DNA from: Mycolicibacterium rutilum
GTDB lineage: Bacteria; Actinomycetota; Actinomycetes; Mycobacteriales; Mycobacteriaceae
DNA length: 64,000 bases
NCBI RefSeq assembly: GCF_900108565.1
Contig: NZ_LT629971.1
Span: forward strand, 620,001-684,000
Direction: 5' to 3'
Shown here: piece after piece, positions 29,901 to 42,678 of the stretch
How the letters are laid out: every line of letters starts with the position of its first letter
Numbering within the stretch: position 1 is the stretch's first letter
The notes under the pieces: generated by a model
Database searches by the model: none
What the model was told of the DNA's origin: nothing
The model's input: only the letters and a program-made list of their open reading frames with translations
Position numbers and translations under genes: made by a program

Positions 29901-30980
29901 GCCCAGGGTGTCGGTCACGCCGCCGGTGACATCACCCAAGGTGTCGGTGACATCGCCCAAAGTGCCTGTCACATCGGCAGTCGTGAGCCCGTCGGTGACA
30001 TCGCCGAGAGTCCCGGTCACGTCATTGGTGATCCCGCCGACCGTGTCGGTGACATCGCCGACCGTGCCGGTCACGCCGTTGGTCACGTCGCCGACGGTGT
30101 CGGTCACGTCGCCGAGGGTGTCGGTCACCCCACCCAACGTGTCGGTCAAACCGACAGTGTTGGTCACATCGCCGACCGTGTCAGTGACATCACCGAGCGT
30201 ATCCGTCACTCCACCCGTCAGGTCGTCGACACCGCCGGTGACGTCACCCACGGTGTTGGTGACGCTTCCTGTCACGTCGCCCAGCGTGTCGGTGACACTG
30301 CCGAGCGACCCGGTGACATCGGCGGTGGTGAGTCCGTCCGTGACGCCACCGACCGTGTCGGTCAGCCCGTTCGTCACGCCACCGACCGTGTCGGTGAGGC
30401 CGTTCGTCACCCCGCCGACCGTGTCCGTGAGTCCGCCGACGAGCCCACCAAGCAGGGCGGTCGGGCCGAACGCCCTCTCCGGGTCCGAGGAGGTTGTCCG
30501 GCGACTGGAGTCCGACTCCGACTCCTCCTCGTCGCCGCCAGAAGTCGTGCCGATCGCGCCGCCGGTCGTCGTGCCGGCGCCTACCCGGGTTTTCGGGCGA
30601 CTGTCGCCGCCGGTGCTTCCGCCGTCGGCACCGCCGTCCGTGTCGCCGCCGCTGCCGGTGTTGCCGTCGTCATCGCTGCCACCTGAAGTGCTGTCGGCGC
30701 CGCCGTCGTCATCGGCTGGCGCGAGCGGCACCTGTCCGGACCCGAGCGCGCCGGGGGCATTCACCAGTTGGATCGAGACCGTCGGCGGCGCCTGGTACTG
30801 AGCCAGCGTGAGCGCCATACCGCCGGCGAACAGGCTGAAGCCGACCGTGCGGGGCTTGACCAGAGGATTCTGCGTCGCGCGATGGCGGCCGCCCGACATC
30901 GACGCTGCCTCGACTTGGCCGCTGCCGCCCGGCTTCCTCTTCGAAGCGCGGTGGCGTCCCCGCGCCGGCGTATCACCCAT
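26973..30980 (-). CDS. large secreted Val/Thr/Asp super-repeat protein with LFAGG N-terminus and GWW C-terminus
   Basis: The ATG at 30980 has GAGAAGG nine bases upstream and gives 1335 residues; an open extension to 31097 runs over the promoter region and is rejected. The N-terminus has two GRHRA boxes and then the hydrophobic segment FSLFAGGMALTLAQYQAPP at residues 48-66. After an Asp/Gly/Ser linker, residues about 155-1260 are built from 7- to 11-residue motifs such as VTDTLGD, VTDTVGG and ITNDVTN, arranged in 115-residue super-repeats. Then come a charged linker, a hydrophobic helix pair with FHWLGGLIQGVINFFVQLI, and a terminus SGGNGWWEL. The repeats are unlike those at 1160-4015, but the two ends match. 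Function unknown; possibly a long surface fibre. Confidence 0.8.
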   Translation of the reverse strand: MGDTPARGRHRASKRKPGGSGQVEAASMSGGRHRATQNPLVKPRTVGFSLFAGGMALTLAQYQAPPTVSIQLVNAPGALGSGQVPLAPADDDGGADSTSGGSDDDGNTGSGGDTDGGADGGSTGGDSRPKTRVGAGTTTGGAIGTTSGGDEEESESDSSRRTTSSDPERAFGPTALLGGLVGGLTDTVGGVTNGLTDTVGGVTNGLTDTVGGVTDGLTTADVTGSLGSVTDTLGDVTGSVTNTVGDVTGGVDDLTGGVTDTLGDVTDTVGDVTNTVGLTDTLGGVTDTLGDVTDTVGDVTNGVTGTVGDVTDTVGGITNDVTGTLGDVTDGLTTADVTGTLGDVTDTLGDVTGGVTDTLGDVTDTVGNVTGGVTDTLGDVTDTVGDVTNTVGLTDTLGGVTDTLGDVTDTVGDATGGVTDTLGDVTDTVGGITNDVTGTLGDVTDGLTTADVTGTLGDVTDTLGDVTGGVTDTLGDVTDTVGGITNDVTDTLGDVTDTVGDVTNTVGLTDTLGGVTDTLGDVTDTVGGITNGVTDTVGDVTDTVGGITSDVTNTVGGVTDGLTTADVTGTLGDVTDTLGDVTGGVTDTLGDVTDTVGDVTGGVTDTLGDVTDTVGDVTNTVGLTDTLGGVTDTLGDVTDTVGGITNGVTDTVGDVTDTVGGITNDVTNTVGDVTDGLTTADVTGTLGDVTDTLGDVTGGVTDTLGDVTDTVGGITNDVTNTVGDVTDTVGDVTNTVGLTDTLGGVTDTLGDVTDTVGGITNGVTDTVGDVTDTVGGITNDVTNTVGDVTDGLTTADVTGTLGDVTDTLGDVTGGVTDTLGDVTDTVGGITNDVTNTVGDVTDTVGDVTNTLGLTDTLGNVTDTLGDVTDTVGGITNDVTGTLGDVTDTVGGITNDVTNTVGDVTDGLTTADVTGTLGDVTDTLGDVTGGVTDTLGDVTDTVGGITNDVTNTVGDVTDTVGDVTNTLGLTDTLGNVTDTLGDVTDTVGGITNDVTGTLGDVTDTVGGITNDVTNTVGDVTDGLTTADVTGVVGDVTDTLGDVLGGVTDTLGDVTDTVGDVTGGVTNTLGDVTDTVGDVTNDVTNTLGLTDTVGDVLGNVTDTLGDVTDTVGDVTDGVTDTVGDVTDTVGGITNDVTNTVGDVTDGLTTADVTGVVGDVTDTLGDVLGGVTDTLGDVTDTVGDVTGGVTNTLGDVTDTVGDVTNDVTNTLGLTDTVGDVLGNVTDTLGDVTDTLGGITNGLTDTLGDVTDTLGDVTGNLTDTLGDVTGDVTGGLDGATDSTDGNPGRPDALASFFHWLGGLIQGVINFFVQLIRTAVELVFGQPPFGTSGGNGWWEL
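27537..30330 (-). repeat. nine 115-residue super-repeats (345-bp DNA period)
   Basis: The marker encoding GLTTADV occurs at 27537, 27906, 28251, 28596, 28941, 29286, 29631, 29976 and 30321. Seven consecutive intervals are exactly 345 bp; one is 369 bp, 24 bp longer. The central units are almost identical in DNA, so the array is being duplicated or homogenised. Within each unit shorter VTDTLGD/VTDTVGG motifs repeat. Confidence 0.93.
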
Positions 30981-31629
30981 CGACCCGACCCTTCTCACCG
31001 CAGAACCAGGCGGTTCTGCTTCAACCCCGGATGGGGCATATGTCCCAAAAATGGGACTAATGGCCCTTGCGGCGGGATTTTGCCACACCGTCAGCAAAAT
31101 TCGCTAGCTTCTTTCGCTAAGCGAACTATTTAGCGTCACGAACGGTACGAAGTCCGGTCGGGAACGGTTGCTCCCTCCGTAGCGGGCAACCCCCTCGAGC
31201 GCGGCCACGGCGCGCTAGTCGCTTCAAAGGCCCTCGTCAACCCGGTAGTTCGCTGATTGGGATCGGCTACGTGCGGCAGTCGGCCTGATCTAGCCACAGT
31301 TGTCACTCAGCGCCCCCCCCGGAAGTCAGCAAACAAATTACACTAGCGCTGATGCTTGGCAGGTAGTTTGCTGGCCGCCCTGACGGATTCCTGCGTTTCC
31401 GCCCGTCAAGGGACCTGATACAACACCTCCGGTCATTGCAAAAGCACAGATCAGAGCATCAAGATCGCCGTCGCGGGCACGTTCGACCTCCGAAGAACAG
31501 CCCAAGATTTTTGACGTGCGCGTCAACCGCGGGCTTTGCCATGAATTCATCGCACCGACAAGTTGCTGCATCGGTGGCATCGTGACGCCGGGGCTGGGCG
31601 CCGCGTTCGATGCCGGGTGTGCCGGGCTC
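30981..31629. other. intergenic region, no gene seen
   Basis: About 650 bp between the start of the second repeat-protein gene and the ABC permease gene holds no convincing gene and is visibly less G+C-rich than its surroundings. It contains the inverted repeat at 31042-31057, a TTCGC-TAA-GCGAA palindrome at 31113-31125, and two copies of GTCAGCAAA (31090 and 31325) each followed by CTAGC. An open minus-strand frame from 31338 crosses it but shows no recognisable protein. The part near 31000-31130 is probably the promoter of the repeat-protein gene. Confidence 0.6.
31042..31057. promoter_or_regulatory. perfect inverted repeat GTCCCA-AAAA-TGGGAC upstream of repeat-protein gene
   Basis: Six-base arms with a four-base A spacer, centred 69 bp upstream of the ATG at 30980. 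This is a similar distance to that of the 19-bp site upstream of the other cassette, but the sequence is different. A regulator operator is likely; the regulator is unknown. Confidence 0.45.
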
Positions 31630-32382
31630 TCAGGCGTCACGCATGTTGACCACCGCGACCGCCCCGGCGAACAGCGCGGCGACCAACGCGACAAAGAACA
31701 CGAGCGACCCCGCCGGCCCCCACGGCATGTCGTACACCGGATACAACCAGGGCACCTCGGTAACCAGGAAGATGTTGGCGAACGGTAGATACGGGCCGAC
31801 GCGCGGTCCCACGTCGGGCAGGTTTCCGAGCATGGGCTCCACCACCAGCGGCCACAGCAGCAACACCGCCACCGCACCGGGTCCCGCCCGCAGCAGCGCG
31901 CCGACGGCGACCCCGAGCACCGCGGCGAGCGCCGCGTAGAGCCCGACCGCGCCGGCGACCCGCCAGACCGCCGGCGACGACGCCGAAAGCTCCGCTCCCG
32001 CGGGCACCGCCGCGACCGCGCGGGCGACCAGGACGGAACAGATGACCAGCACGGCCGCGTATACGGCTGAAAACAGCGCCACCACAAGCGCTTTGCACAT
32101 CAGCACCAAGCTCCGGTTCGGCGCCGCGATGAACGTCGTGCGGATCATCCCGCTGCGGTATTCGGCTGTGACCGTCATCGACGCGAGCACCGTCAGCACC
32201 GGCACACCGAAGACCGCGATTCCCAGGGCGGCCCGTTGCGGTTCCAGCGGCGAGGAGGCCAGGCCCCCCTGCAGGGCGGCCAGCGCCAGGCTCAACGCCG
32301 CGACCCCGACGGCGATCCACACCGACGACCGCGTGGTCGCCAGTTTGATCCGCTCGGCGTCGAACACCGCTACCGCGTTCAT
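31630..32382 (-). CDS. ABC transporter permease (ABC-2 type)
   Basis: The 250-residue product starts MNAVAVFDAERIKLATTRSS, the usual opening of ABC-2 type permeases in which a cytoplasmic helix precedes helix 1. About six hydrophobic helices follow, with the block EYRSGMIRTTFIAAPNR after helix 2 that is typical of these exporters. The start overlaps the stop of the ATPase gene (ATGA), giving a two-gene operon. It probably forms a homodimer with two copies of the ATPase to export a lipid, peptide or drug; the substrate is unknown. Confidence 0.88.
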   Translation of the reverse strand: MNAVAVFDAERIKLATTRSSVWIAVGVAALSLALAALQGGLASSPLEPQRAALGIAVFGVPVLTVLASMTVTAEYRSGMIRTTFIAAPNRSLVLMCKALVVALFSAVYAAVLVICSVLVARAVAAVPAGAELSASSPAVWRVAGAVGLYAALAAVLGVAVGALLRAGPGAVAVLLLWPLVVEPMLGNLPDVGPRVGPYLPFANIFLVTEVPWLYPVYDMPWGPAGSLVFFVALVAALFAGAVAVVNMRDA

Positions 32383-33290
32383 GCGCCCGACGTCCGATAC
32401 TCGACGGCTCCGTCGGTGAGCGCCATGTACGCCTCCTCCAGTGAGGCTTGCCGGGCGCTCAATTCGTGCAGCGTGATCCCGTTGCGGGCGGCCAGATCCC
32501 CGATCACGTCGGTCGTCGTCCCGGTCACCACAAGGGCCGAGCCCGTGGCATCGGACTGCGCCGCCAGACCGGCCTCGGCCAGCACGCGCTGCAGTGAGCT
32601 CGCCTGCGGGCTGCGTACCCGCACCGCCCCTGCGCCGGAGCGCCCGACGAACTCGCTGACCGTCGTCGACGCGATCAGCCGGCCCCGGCCGATCACCACC
32701 AGGCGGTCGGCCGTGTTGGCCATCTCGGCCAGTAGGTGGCTGGACACGAACACCGTGCGCCCCTCGGCGGCCAGGCTGCGCATGAGCGTGCGGACCCACC
32801 GGATGCCCTCTGGATCCAGGCCGTTGACCGGTTCGTCGAACAACAGCACCGGCGGGTCGCCGAGCAGCGCCGCCGCGATGCCCAACCGCTGACTCATGCC
32901 CAGCGACAAAGTGCCGACCCGTTTCCCGGCGACGGTGCCGAGGCCCACCATCTCCAGCACCTCGTCGACCCGCTTGGTCGGAATGCGGTTACTCGCCGCG
33001 ATCCAGCGCAGGTGGTTGCGCGCCGACCGGTTGGGGTGGGCCTGCCGCGCGTCGAGCAGCGCGCCGACGCTGCGCAGCGGATCGGCCAGCCGACGGTAGG
33101 CACGCCCGTTGATCGTCGCGGTGCCCGACGTCGGGTGGTCCAGCCCGAGGATCATCCGCATGGTGGTGGACTTCCCCGCGCCGTTCGGGCCGAGGAAGCC
33201 GGTCACCAGCCCTGGTTCGATCGTGCAGGTGAGGTCGTCGACGGCCCGGGTCCGGCCGAACACCTTGGTGAGACCGGCCAATTCGATCAT
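32379..33290 (-). CDS. ABC transporter ATP-binding protein (ABC-2 exporter)
   Basis: The 303-residue ATPase has Walker A GPNGAGKST near residue 35, the signature LSLGMSQRLG near residue 130, Walker B VLLFDEP, and the switch His in VFVSSHLL. The C-terminal about 90 residues form the extra domain seen in drug- and bacitracin-type exporter ATPases. It is the first gene of the pair with the permease. It lies next to the GDSL hydrolase and thiG but is probably a separate transcription unit, 12 bp from the GDSL stop. Confidence 0.92.
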   Translation of the reverse strand: MIELAGLTKVFGRTRAVDDLTCTIEPGLVTGFLGPNGAGKSTTMRMILGLDHPTSGTATINGRAYRRLADPLRSVGALLDARQAHPNRSARNHLRWIAASNRIPTKRVDEVLEMVGLGTVAGKRVGTLSLGMSQRLGIAAALLGDPPVLLFDEPVNGLDPEGIRWVRTLMRSLAAEGRTVFVSSHLLAEMANTADRLVVIGRGRLIASTTVSEFVGRSGAGAVRVRSPQASSLQRVLAEAGLAAQSDATGSALVVTGTTTDVIGDLAARNGITLHELSARQASLEEAYMALTDGAVEYRTSGA

Positions 33291-33302
33291 CGGCCCACTA
33301 TT

Positions 33303-35005
<1,703 letters not shown>

Positions 35006-35009
<4 letters not shown>

Positions 35010-36016
35010 CGACCTACTCCAACTGTCACATCGAGCTCCGCCGCGATCCGCTGCGCGGTCCACGGCGCGAGCAGGAACCCGTTACGTCCATGGCCCGCGG
35101 CCACCAGTGTGCGCTCATCGAGCCGCCGGACGATCGGTAACCCGTCCGGCGTCATCGGCCGCAGTCCCGCGGCACACTCGGCGAGTTCGTACTCGCCGAG
35201 CGCGGGCAGCACCGCGCACGCGTCGTCGAGCAATTCGCGCACGCCCGTCACCGCCGGCGCGGTGTCGCGGCCGTGTTCGTACTGGGTGGCGCCGACGACG
35301 ACGCCGTCGGCCCGCGGCACCAGATACACCTGTCTGCCGTGCACGCGTGCGCGGATCACCCGCTGCGGCACCGGCATGCACCCGCGGCGCCACCGCAACC
35401 GCAGCACCTCACCCTTGACCGGCCGAATCGGCAGATCCGGCCACAGGGTGGGCGCGTCGATCCCGTTGGCGATCACCACCGTGTCCGCCTCGGCGTCGGC
35501 GAGGTCGGCCACCGGCGGCGCCCACTGCACCCCGAGCCGCTCACAGTGCGAGGACAAGGCCTGAACGACCGCGCGATTGTCAACGGCCAGTTCGGTTTCC
35601 GCGCGGAACCCATGCCGGATTCCCTGGGCGAGCAGCGGCTCGATGTCGCGCGCGCTGGAGGTCATCGTCACCGGATGCCCTTGCGCGGCGAGCCATTCGC
35701 CGACCGTCTTGAGGTCGGCGGCGTCGGCGCGGTCGACCGCGACGACCAGCGACTCGCGCGCGGTGACCACGTCAGCGGGCAGGCCGTCGAGAAACCCGCT
35801 GTGCCACAGCCGCAGCGACTCCAGGCCGACGTTCAGCAGCTTTTCCTCGCCCGGCCAGCCCTCGCTGTGCGGGGCGAGCATGCCCCCGGCGACCCACGAC
35901 GCACCGCGGTCCTCGGTGCGGTGTACACGAACCGTCCAGCCGTCGAGCAGCGCGCGGCGTGCGACCGCGAGCCCGATGACACCACCGCCGATGACGGCGA
36001 GACTATTTCCGGTCAC
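35006..36016 (-). CDS. thiO: glycine oxidase ThiO
   Basis: ThiO is an FAD enzyme that oxidises glycine to the imine used by ThiG. The 336-residue product starts at a GTG (an FAD-binding VIGGGVIGLAVA block at about residues 8-19). It has later family sequence such as RPVKGEVLRLRW, LVPRADGVVVGATQYE and GLRPMTPDGLPIVRR near the C-terminus. The riboswitch just upstream controls it. It is the first gene of the thiO-thiS-thiG-hydrolase unit. Confidence 0.95.
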
Positions 36017-36021
36017 CTTCC

Positions 36022-36110
36022 TCTCCCTTCGCCGGCATGATCCGGATCAGGTGTGACGGTAAGGGCGGCGCGCCCACTCTCAGCCCCCGTCCCGGGACTC
36101 CCGTGTCGAC
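36022..36110 (-). ncRNA. TPP riboswitch (THI element) in the thiO leader
   Basis: Read on the minus strand, the region between thiO and thiE contains ACGGGAGTCCCGGGAC, GGGGGCTGAGAGTGGG, CACCTGATCCGGATCATGCCGG and CGAAGGGAG, in order, ending just before the thiO start. These are the conserved parts of the TPP aptamer. It should repress thiO-thiS-thiG and the hydrolase when TPP is high. thiE diverges from it and is not covered. Confidence 0.95.
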
Positions 36111-36138
36111 GTCCCACGGTAGTCGCTAGCGTCGCGGT

Positions 36139-36810
36139 GTGCACAAACCTCGGGAACGCCTGGCCTCCGCATCGCTGTACCTGTGCACCGACGCCCGCCG
36201 CGAGCGCGGTGACCTGGCTGAATTCGTCGACGCGGCGTTGGCCGGCGGCGTGGACATCGTCCAGCTGCGCGACAAGGGTTCGCCCGGCGAGCAGCGGTTC
36301 GGGCCGCTGGAGGCCCGCCAGGAACTCGACGCGCTCGAGGTGCTGGCTGACGCCGCACGACGGCACGGCGCGCTGCTGGCCGTCAACGACCGCGCCGATA
36401 TCGCGCTGGCCGCCGGCGCCGACGTCCTGCACCTGGGCCAGGACGACCTGCCGCTGTCCGTCGCGCGCGGCATCGTCGGAGCCGAGCCGGTGATCGGCCG
36501 GTCCACGCACGACGCCGCGCAGGTGGATGCCGCGGTCGCCGAAGCCGTCGACTATTTCTGTGTCGGTCCGTGCTGGCCGACCCCGACCAAACCGGGCCGC
36601 CCCGCTCCCGGCCTCGACCTGGTCCGCTACGCCGCCGGACTGCACACCGACAAGCCGTGGTTCGCGATCGGCGGCGTCGACGCCCAGCGGCTCCCGGAGG
36701 TGCTGGCCGCGGGCGCGCGCCGCGTCGTCGTGGTGCGGGCGATCACGGCGGCCGACGATCCGCGGGCGGCCGGGCAGCAGCTGAAGGACGCGCTTACGAC
36801 TGACGGTTGA
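36139..36810 (+). CDS. thiE: thiamine-phosphate synthase ThiE
   Basis: ThiE joins HMP-PP with the thiazole phosphate. The 223-residue TIM-barrel product from a GTG start has the phosphate-binding blocks [61 protein letters not shown] and [28 protein letters not shown]. It is transcribed divergently from thiO. The 3' end overlaps mutT3 by 17 bp on the opposite strand. Confidence 0.97.
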   Translation: MHKPRERLASASLYLCTDARRERGDLAEFVDAALAGGVDIVQLRDKGSPGEQRFGPLEARQELDALEVLADAARRHGALLAVNDRADIALAAGADVLHLGQDDLPLSVARGIVGAEPVIGRSTHDAAQVDAAVAEAVDYFCVGPCWPTPTKPGRPAPGLDLVRYAAGLHTDKPWFAIGGVDAQRLPEVLAAGARRVVVVRAITAADDPRAAGQQLKDALTTDG

Positions 36811-37300
36811 CCAGCAGCGGGATCGCGGCGGACTCCTGCCGCAACAGCTGCCAGCTCGCGGCGAACCCCGGATGCAGCGGCAGCTCGGCGACCTCGTCGA
36901 CCGAGACCCAGCGCAGTTCGGCGCTCTCGCGGTTGGGCACGGTGGCCAGCATCTCGGGCGCGTCTGCGATCACGGTCGTGTAGCTCCAGCGCGCGCCGTC
37001 GGACGCGACGACCTCCTTGGTCACCACGACTTTGCGGACCGTCACCTGGTCCTCGGCCAGGCCGGCCTCCTCGTGGGCCTCCCGGATCGCGGCCTGTTCG
37101 GCCGTCTCGTGGCTGTCCCGCGCGCCGCCCGGCAGTCCCCAGGTGCCGCCCTGATGACTCCACGCCGCCCGGTGCTGCAGCAGCACGGCCGGCGCACCGT
37201 TGTGGCCCGGCGCCCGCAACATCAGCCCCGCCGCCCCGAACCGTCCCCAGAAAGCCTGACGGCTGTCGGACACCACCCAGCCGTCACCATCGCCACGCAC
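36794..37300 (-). CDS. mutT3: Nudix hydrolase MutT3
   Basis: The 168-residue product contains a complete Nudix box beginning [15 protein letters not shown] and continuing REAHEEAGL, matching GX5EX7REUXEEXGU. Position next to thiE fits M. tuberculosis MutT3 (Rv0413). The family hydrolyses oxidised nucleotides; mycobacterial MutT3 is reported to act on 8-oxo-dGTP/8-oxo-GTP, but substrate assignment here is by homology only. Confidence 0.9.
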   Translation of the reverse strand: MRGDGDGWVVSDSRQAFWGRFGAAGLMLRAPGHNGAPAVLLQHRAAWSHQGGTWGLPGGARDSHETAEQAAIREAHEEAGLAEDQVTVRKVVVTKEVVASDGARWSYTTVIADAPEMLATVPNRESAELRWVSVDEVAELPLHPGFAASWQLLRQESAAIPLLVNRQS

Positions 37301-37411
37301 GCGTCAACAATAGGGCCGCCCGCGCTGCCGGAAGCTCTTAGACTTCTTTCATAGAGTGAGAGCGGTCGGAACAACGAGCCGGAAAGCGATGCTGATGAGG
37401 TCCGCGCGCAC

Positions 37412-38727
37412 GTGACTGTGGAGTTGGCGCACCCGTCGACGGAGCCGCTCGCATCGCGGTCACCGAGCACCCCGGCGCACCCGCGCTGGTGGTTCCTGTG
37501 GACGACGCCCGGCCGCATCCTGACGATCGGTGTGGTGCTGTCGGCGCTGGTCATTGCCAGCGCGTTCGCCACCTCGACCACGATCAACGACCGCCAGCAG
37601 GCGCTGACCACGGTGCTCAACCACACCGAGCCGCTGGCGTTCGCCGCCGGCCAGCTGTACACGACATTGTCGGTCGCCGACGCCGCCGCGGCGACGGCGT
37701 TCATCGCCGGCGCCGAACCCCGCGACGTCCGGCAACGCTACGAACAGGCCATCACCGACGCGTCGGTCGCCGTCACCCGCGCGTCCAGCGGACTCACCGA
37801 CGAGGACCTCGTCCAGTTGCTGGGCCGGGTCAACGCCCAGCTGTCGGTCTACACCGGGTTGGTCGAGACCGCGCGCACCAACAACCGTTCCGGCAACCCT
37901 GTCGGTTCGTCGTACCTGTCCGAGGCGTCGGCGTTGATGCAGAGCCAGATCCTGCCCGGCGCACAGCGGCTCTACGAGCTGACCTCCGCGCGGGTGGACG
38001 CCGAAACCACGGCGTCGACCCGCATCCCCGGCCCGGTGATCCTGGTCGTGCTGGCGACGCTGTTGTTCGGGGCGTTCGCCAGCCGCTGGCTGGCCCGGCG
38101 CACCCGCAGACGGATCAACATCGGTTTCGTCGCCGGTGGGCTGGCGGTGCTGATCATGCTGATCTGGGTCGGCACCGCGCTGATCATCTCGACCGCCGAC
38201 AGCCGCAGCGCCAAGGGCACCGCCGCCGAATCGCTCAAGACCGTCACCAACCTGGCGATCACCGCGCAGCAGGCGCGCGCCGACGAGACGCTGTCGCTGA
38301 TCCGCCGCGGTGACGAGACGGTGCGCAAGCAGTCCTACTACCAGCGCATCGACATGATGCAGCAGCAGCTGTCGGACTACCTGGCGCGCGAGGATGCGAT
38401 CGACAAAACCGACCTCGCCGACGCCGAGGAACTGTTGCGGCGGTGGCGCGCGGCCGACGACCGGATCAACGCCTACATCGGCGTCGGCAACTATCAGGCC
38501 GCCACACAGGTGGCGCTGGGCACCGGTGAGGACGACTCCACGCCGGCGTTCAACAAGCTCGACGCGGCGCTGAGCAAGGGTATTGAGGAAAGCCGCACGC
38601 AGCTGCGCAACGACATCGTCAATGCGCACCGCGTGCTGTCTGGCGCGACGGTGGGCGCCGCGGTGCTCAGCGTGGTGGCGGCGATCGCGGTGGCGCTGGG
38701 GTTGTGGCCGAGGCTGAGTGAGTACAG

Positions 38728-38731
<4 letters not shown>
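37412..38731 (+). CDS. glnX: GlnX, membrane component of the amino-acid sensing system with PknG
   Basis: The 439-residue product, from a GTG at 37412, has one helix near residues 37-55, a periplasmic helical domain, two further helices at about 206-222 and 236-258, a second extracytoplasmic helical domain, and a last helix near the C-terminus. It is the Rv0412c homologue, in the glnX-glnH-pknG order. Work in mycobacteria shows that GlnX and GlnH relay extracellular aspartate or glutamate to PknG. The glnH GTG at 38728 overlaps the stop. Confidence 0.9.
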
Positions 38732-41945
<3,214 letters not shown>

Positions 41946-41948
41946 CGC

Positions 41949-42314
41949 TCAGGCCACGCTCGGCGAGGTGATGTCCGCGCTCAACGGCGCGATCGCCGAC
42001 AGGATTTCGGCGGTCGTTTCGCCGGGCACGCCGGCCGCGGCCAGACTCGCGGCAAGGTGGCCGGCAACCAGCTCGAAGTGGTGCATGGTGATGCCGCGGC
42101 CCTGGTGCACCTGGCGCATCGAGGCACCGGTGTAGGGCAGCGGCCCGCCGAGCGCCGCCGCGAAGAACTCGACCTGCTTGCCCTTCAGCCGCGGCATGTG
42201 CGTGCCGCTGAAGAAGCCGCGCAGCTGGTCGTCGTCGAGCACGCGGCGGTAAAAATCGTCGACCACGGTCTCGAGGGCTTCGTGGCCGCCGATCCGGTCG
42301 TAGATGGATGTCAT
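41949..42314 (-). CDS. glbN: truncated haemoglobin, group I (GlbN)
   Basis: The 121-residue protein [10 protein letters not shown]...[18 protein letters not shown] has the group I truncated globin pattern: the B10 Tyr in FYRRV, PLPYTG, the F8 proximal His in ITMHHFELV, and GHLAASL. Group I globins bind O2 and detoxify nitric oxide. It is convergent with pknG (the ends are three bases apart) and diverges from the STAS gene over a 364-bp intergenic region. Confidence 0.93.
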   Translation of the reverse strand: MTSIYDRIGGHEALETVVDDFYRRVLDDDQLRGFFSGTHMPRLKGKQVEFFAAALGGPLPYTGASMRQVHQGRGITMHHFELVAGHLAASLAAAGVPGETTAEILSAIAPLSADITSPSVA

Positions 42315-42678
42315 CGAATGGTCCCCTCCAGCTCGGATGTTCCCGAGTCAAGGTCACGCCGGTTGCCCCGGCATTTCCCTCCGTTGCCGGTCGGCAAATT
42401 CGTGCTCACCGCCGCCCATGCGGGTTTGTGAGGCGGATCGGGGGCTACGAAATCCGCAGCAAACCCCAGCAAACACGGACCTGTCCGGGCCTTCGTTACA
42501 GCGTCTGCGCTTGTCGTCACATGGATGGTCAATGATCGGATTTCGTAGTAATCTGCGTCACAGGTTGAGGTCACAGCCGACTGCAGAGGTCATCGATGTA
42601 GGGCTGAACCAGCACGATTTCGGCTCGCCCTGACGACTTCGCGGTATCCAGAGCATCTCAACGAGCAGGGAGTGCGCC
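42315..42678. other. divergent intergenic region with a 12-bp inverted repeat
   Basis: The 364 bp between glbN and the STAS gene hold no gene. CTACGAAATCCG at 42445-42456 is the exact reverse complement of CGGATTTCGTAG at 42537-42548, with 80 bp between. Because both divergent promoters must lie here, the arms could be a pair of half-sites for one regulator. No known box was recognised. Confidence 0.5.

Noticed and set aside
27018..30801. Two long plus-strand open frames (over 1200 codons each) opposite the super-repeat gene
   Set aside because: They are antisense shadows of the 345-bp repeat; the repetition keeps all frames stop-free. Only the minus-strand frame has a start with a ribosome site, a signal-like segment and conserved ends.
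30980..31097. Upstream extension of the super-repeat protein to 31097
   Set aside because: The extension crosses the promoter-like region and palindrome and has no ribosome site; the ATG at 30980 has GAGAAGG at proper distance.
31338..32087. Minus-strand 249-codon frame in the intergenic region and overlapping the ABC permease
   Set aside because: It is the shadow of the permease in another frame; the part beyond 31629 has no recognisable sequence.
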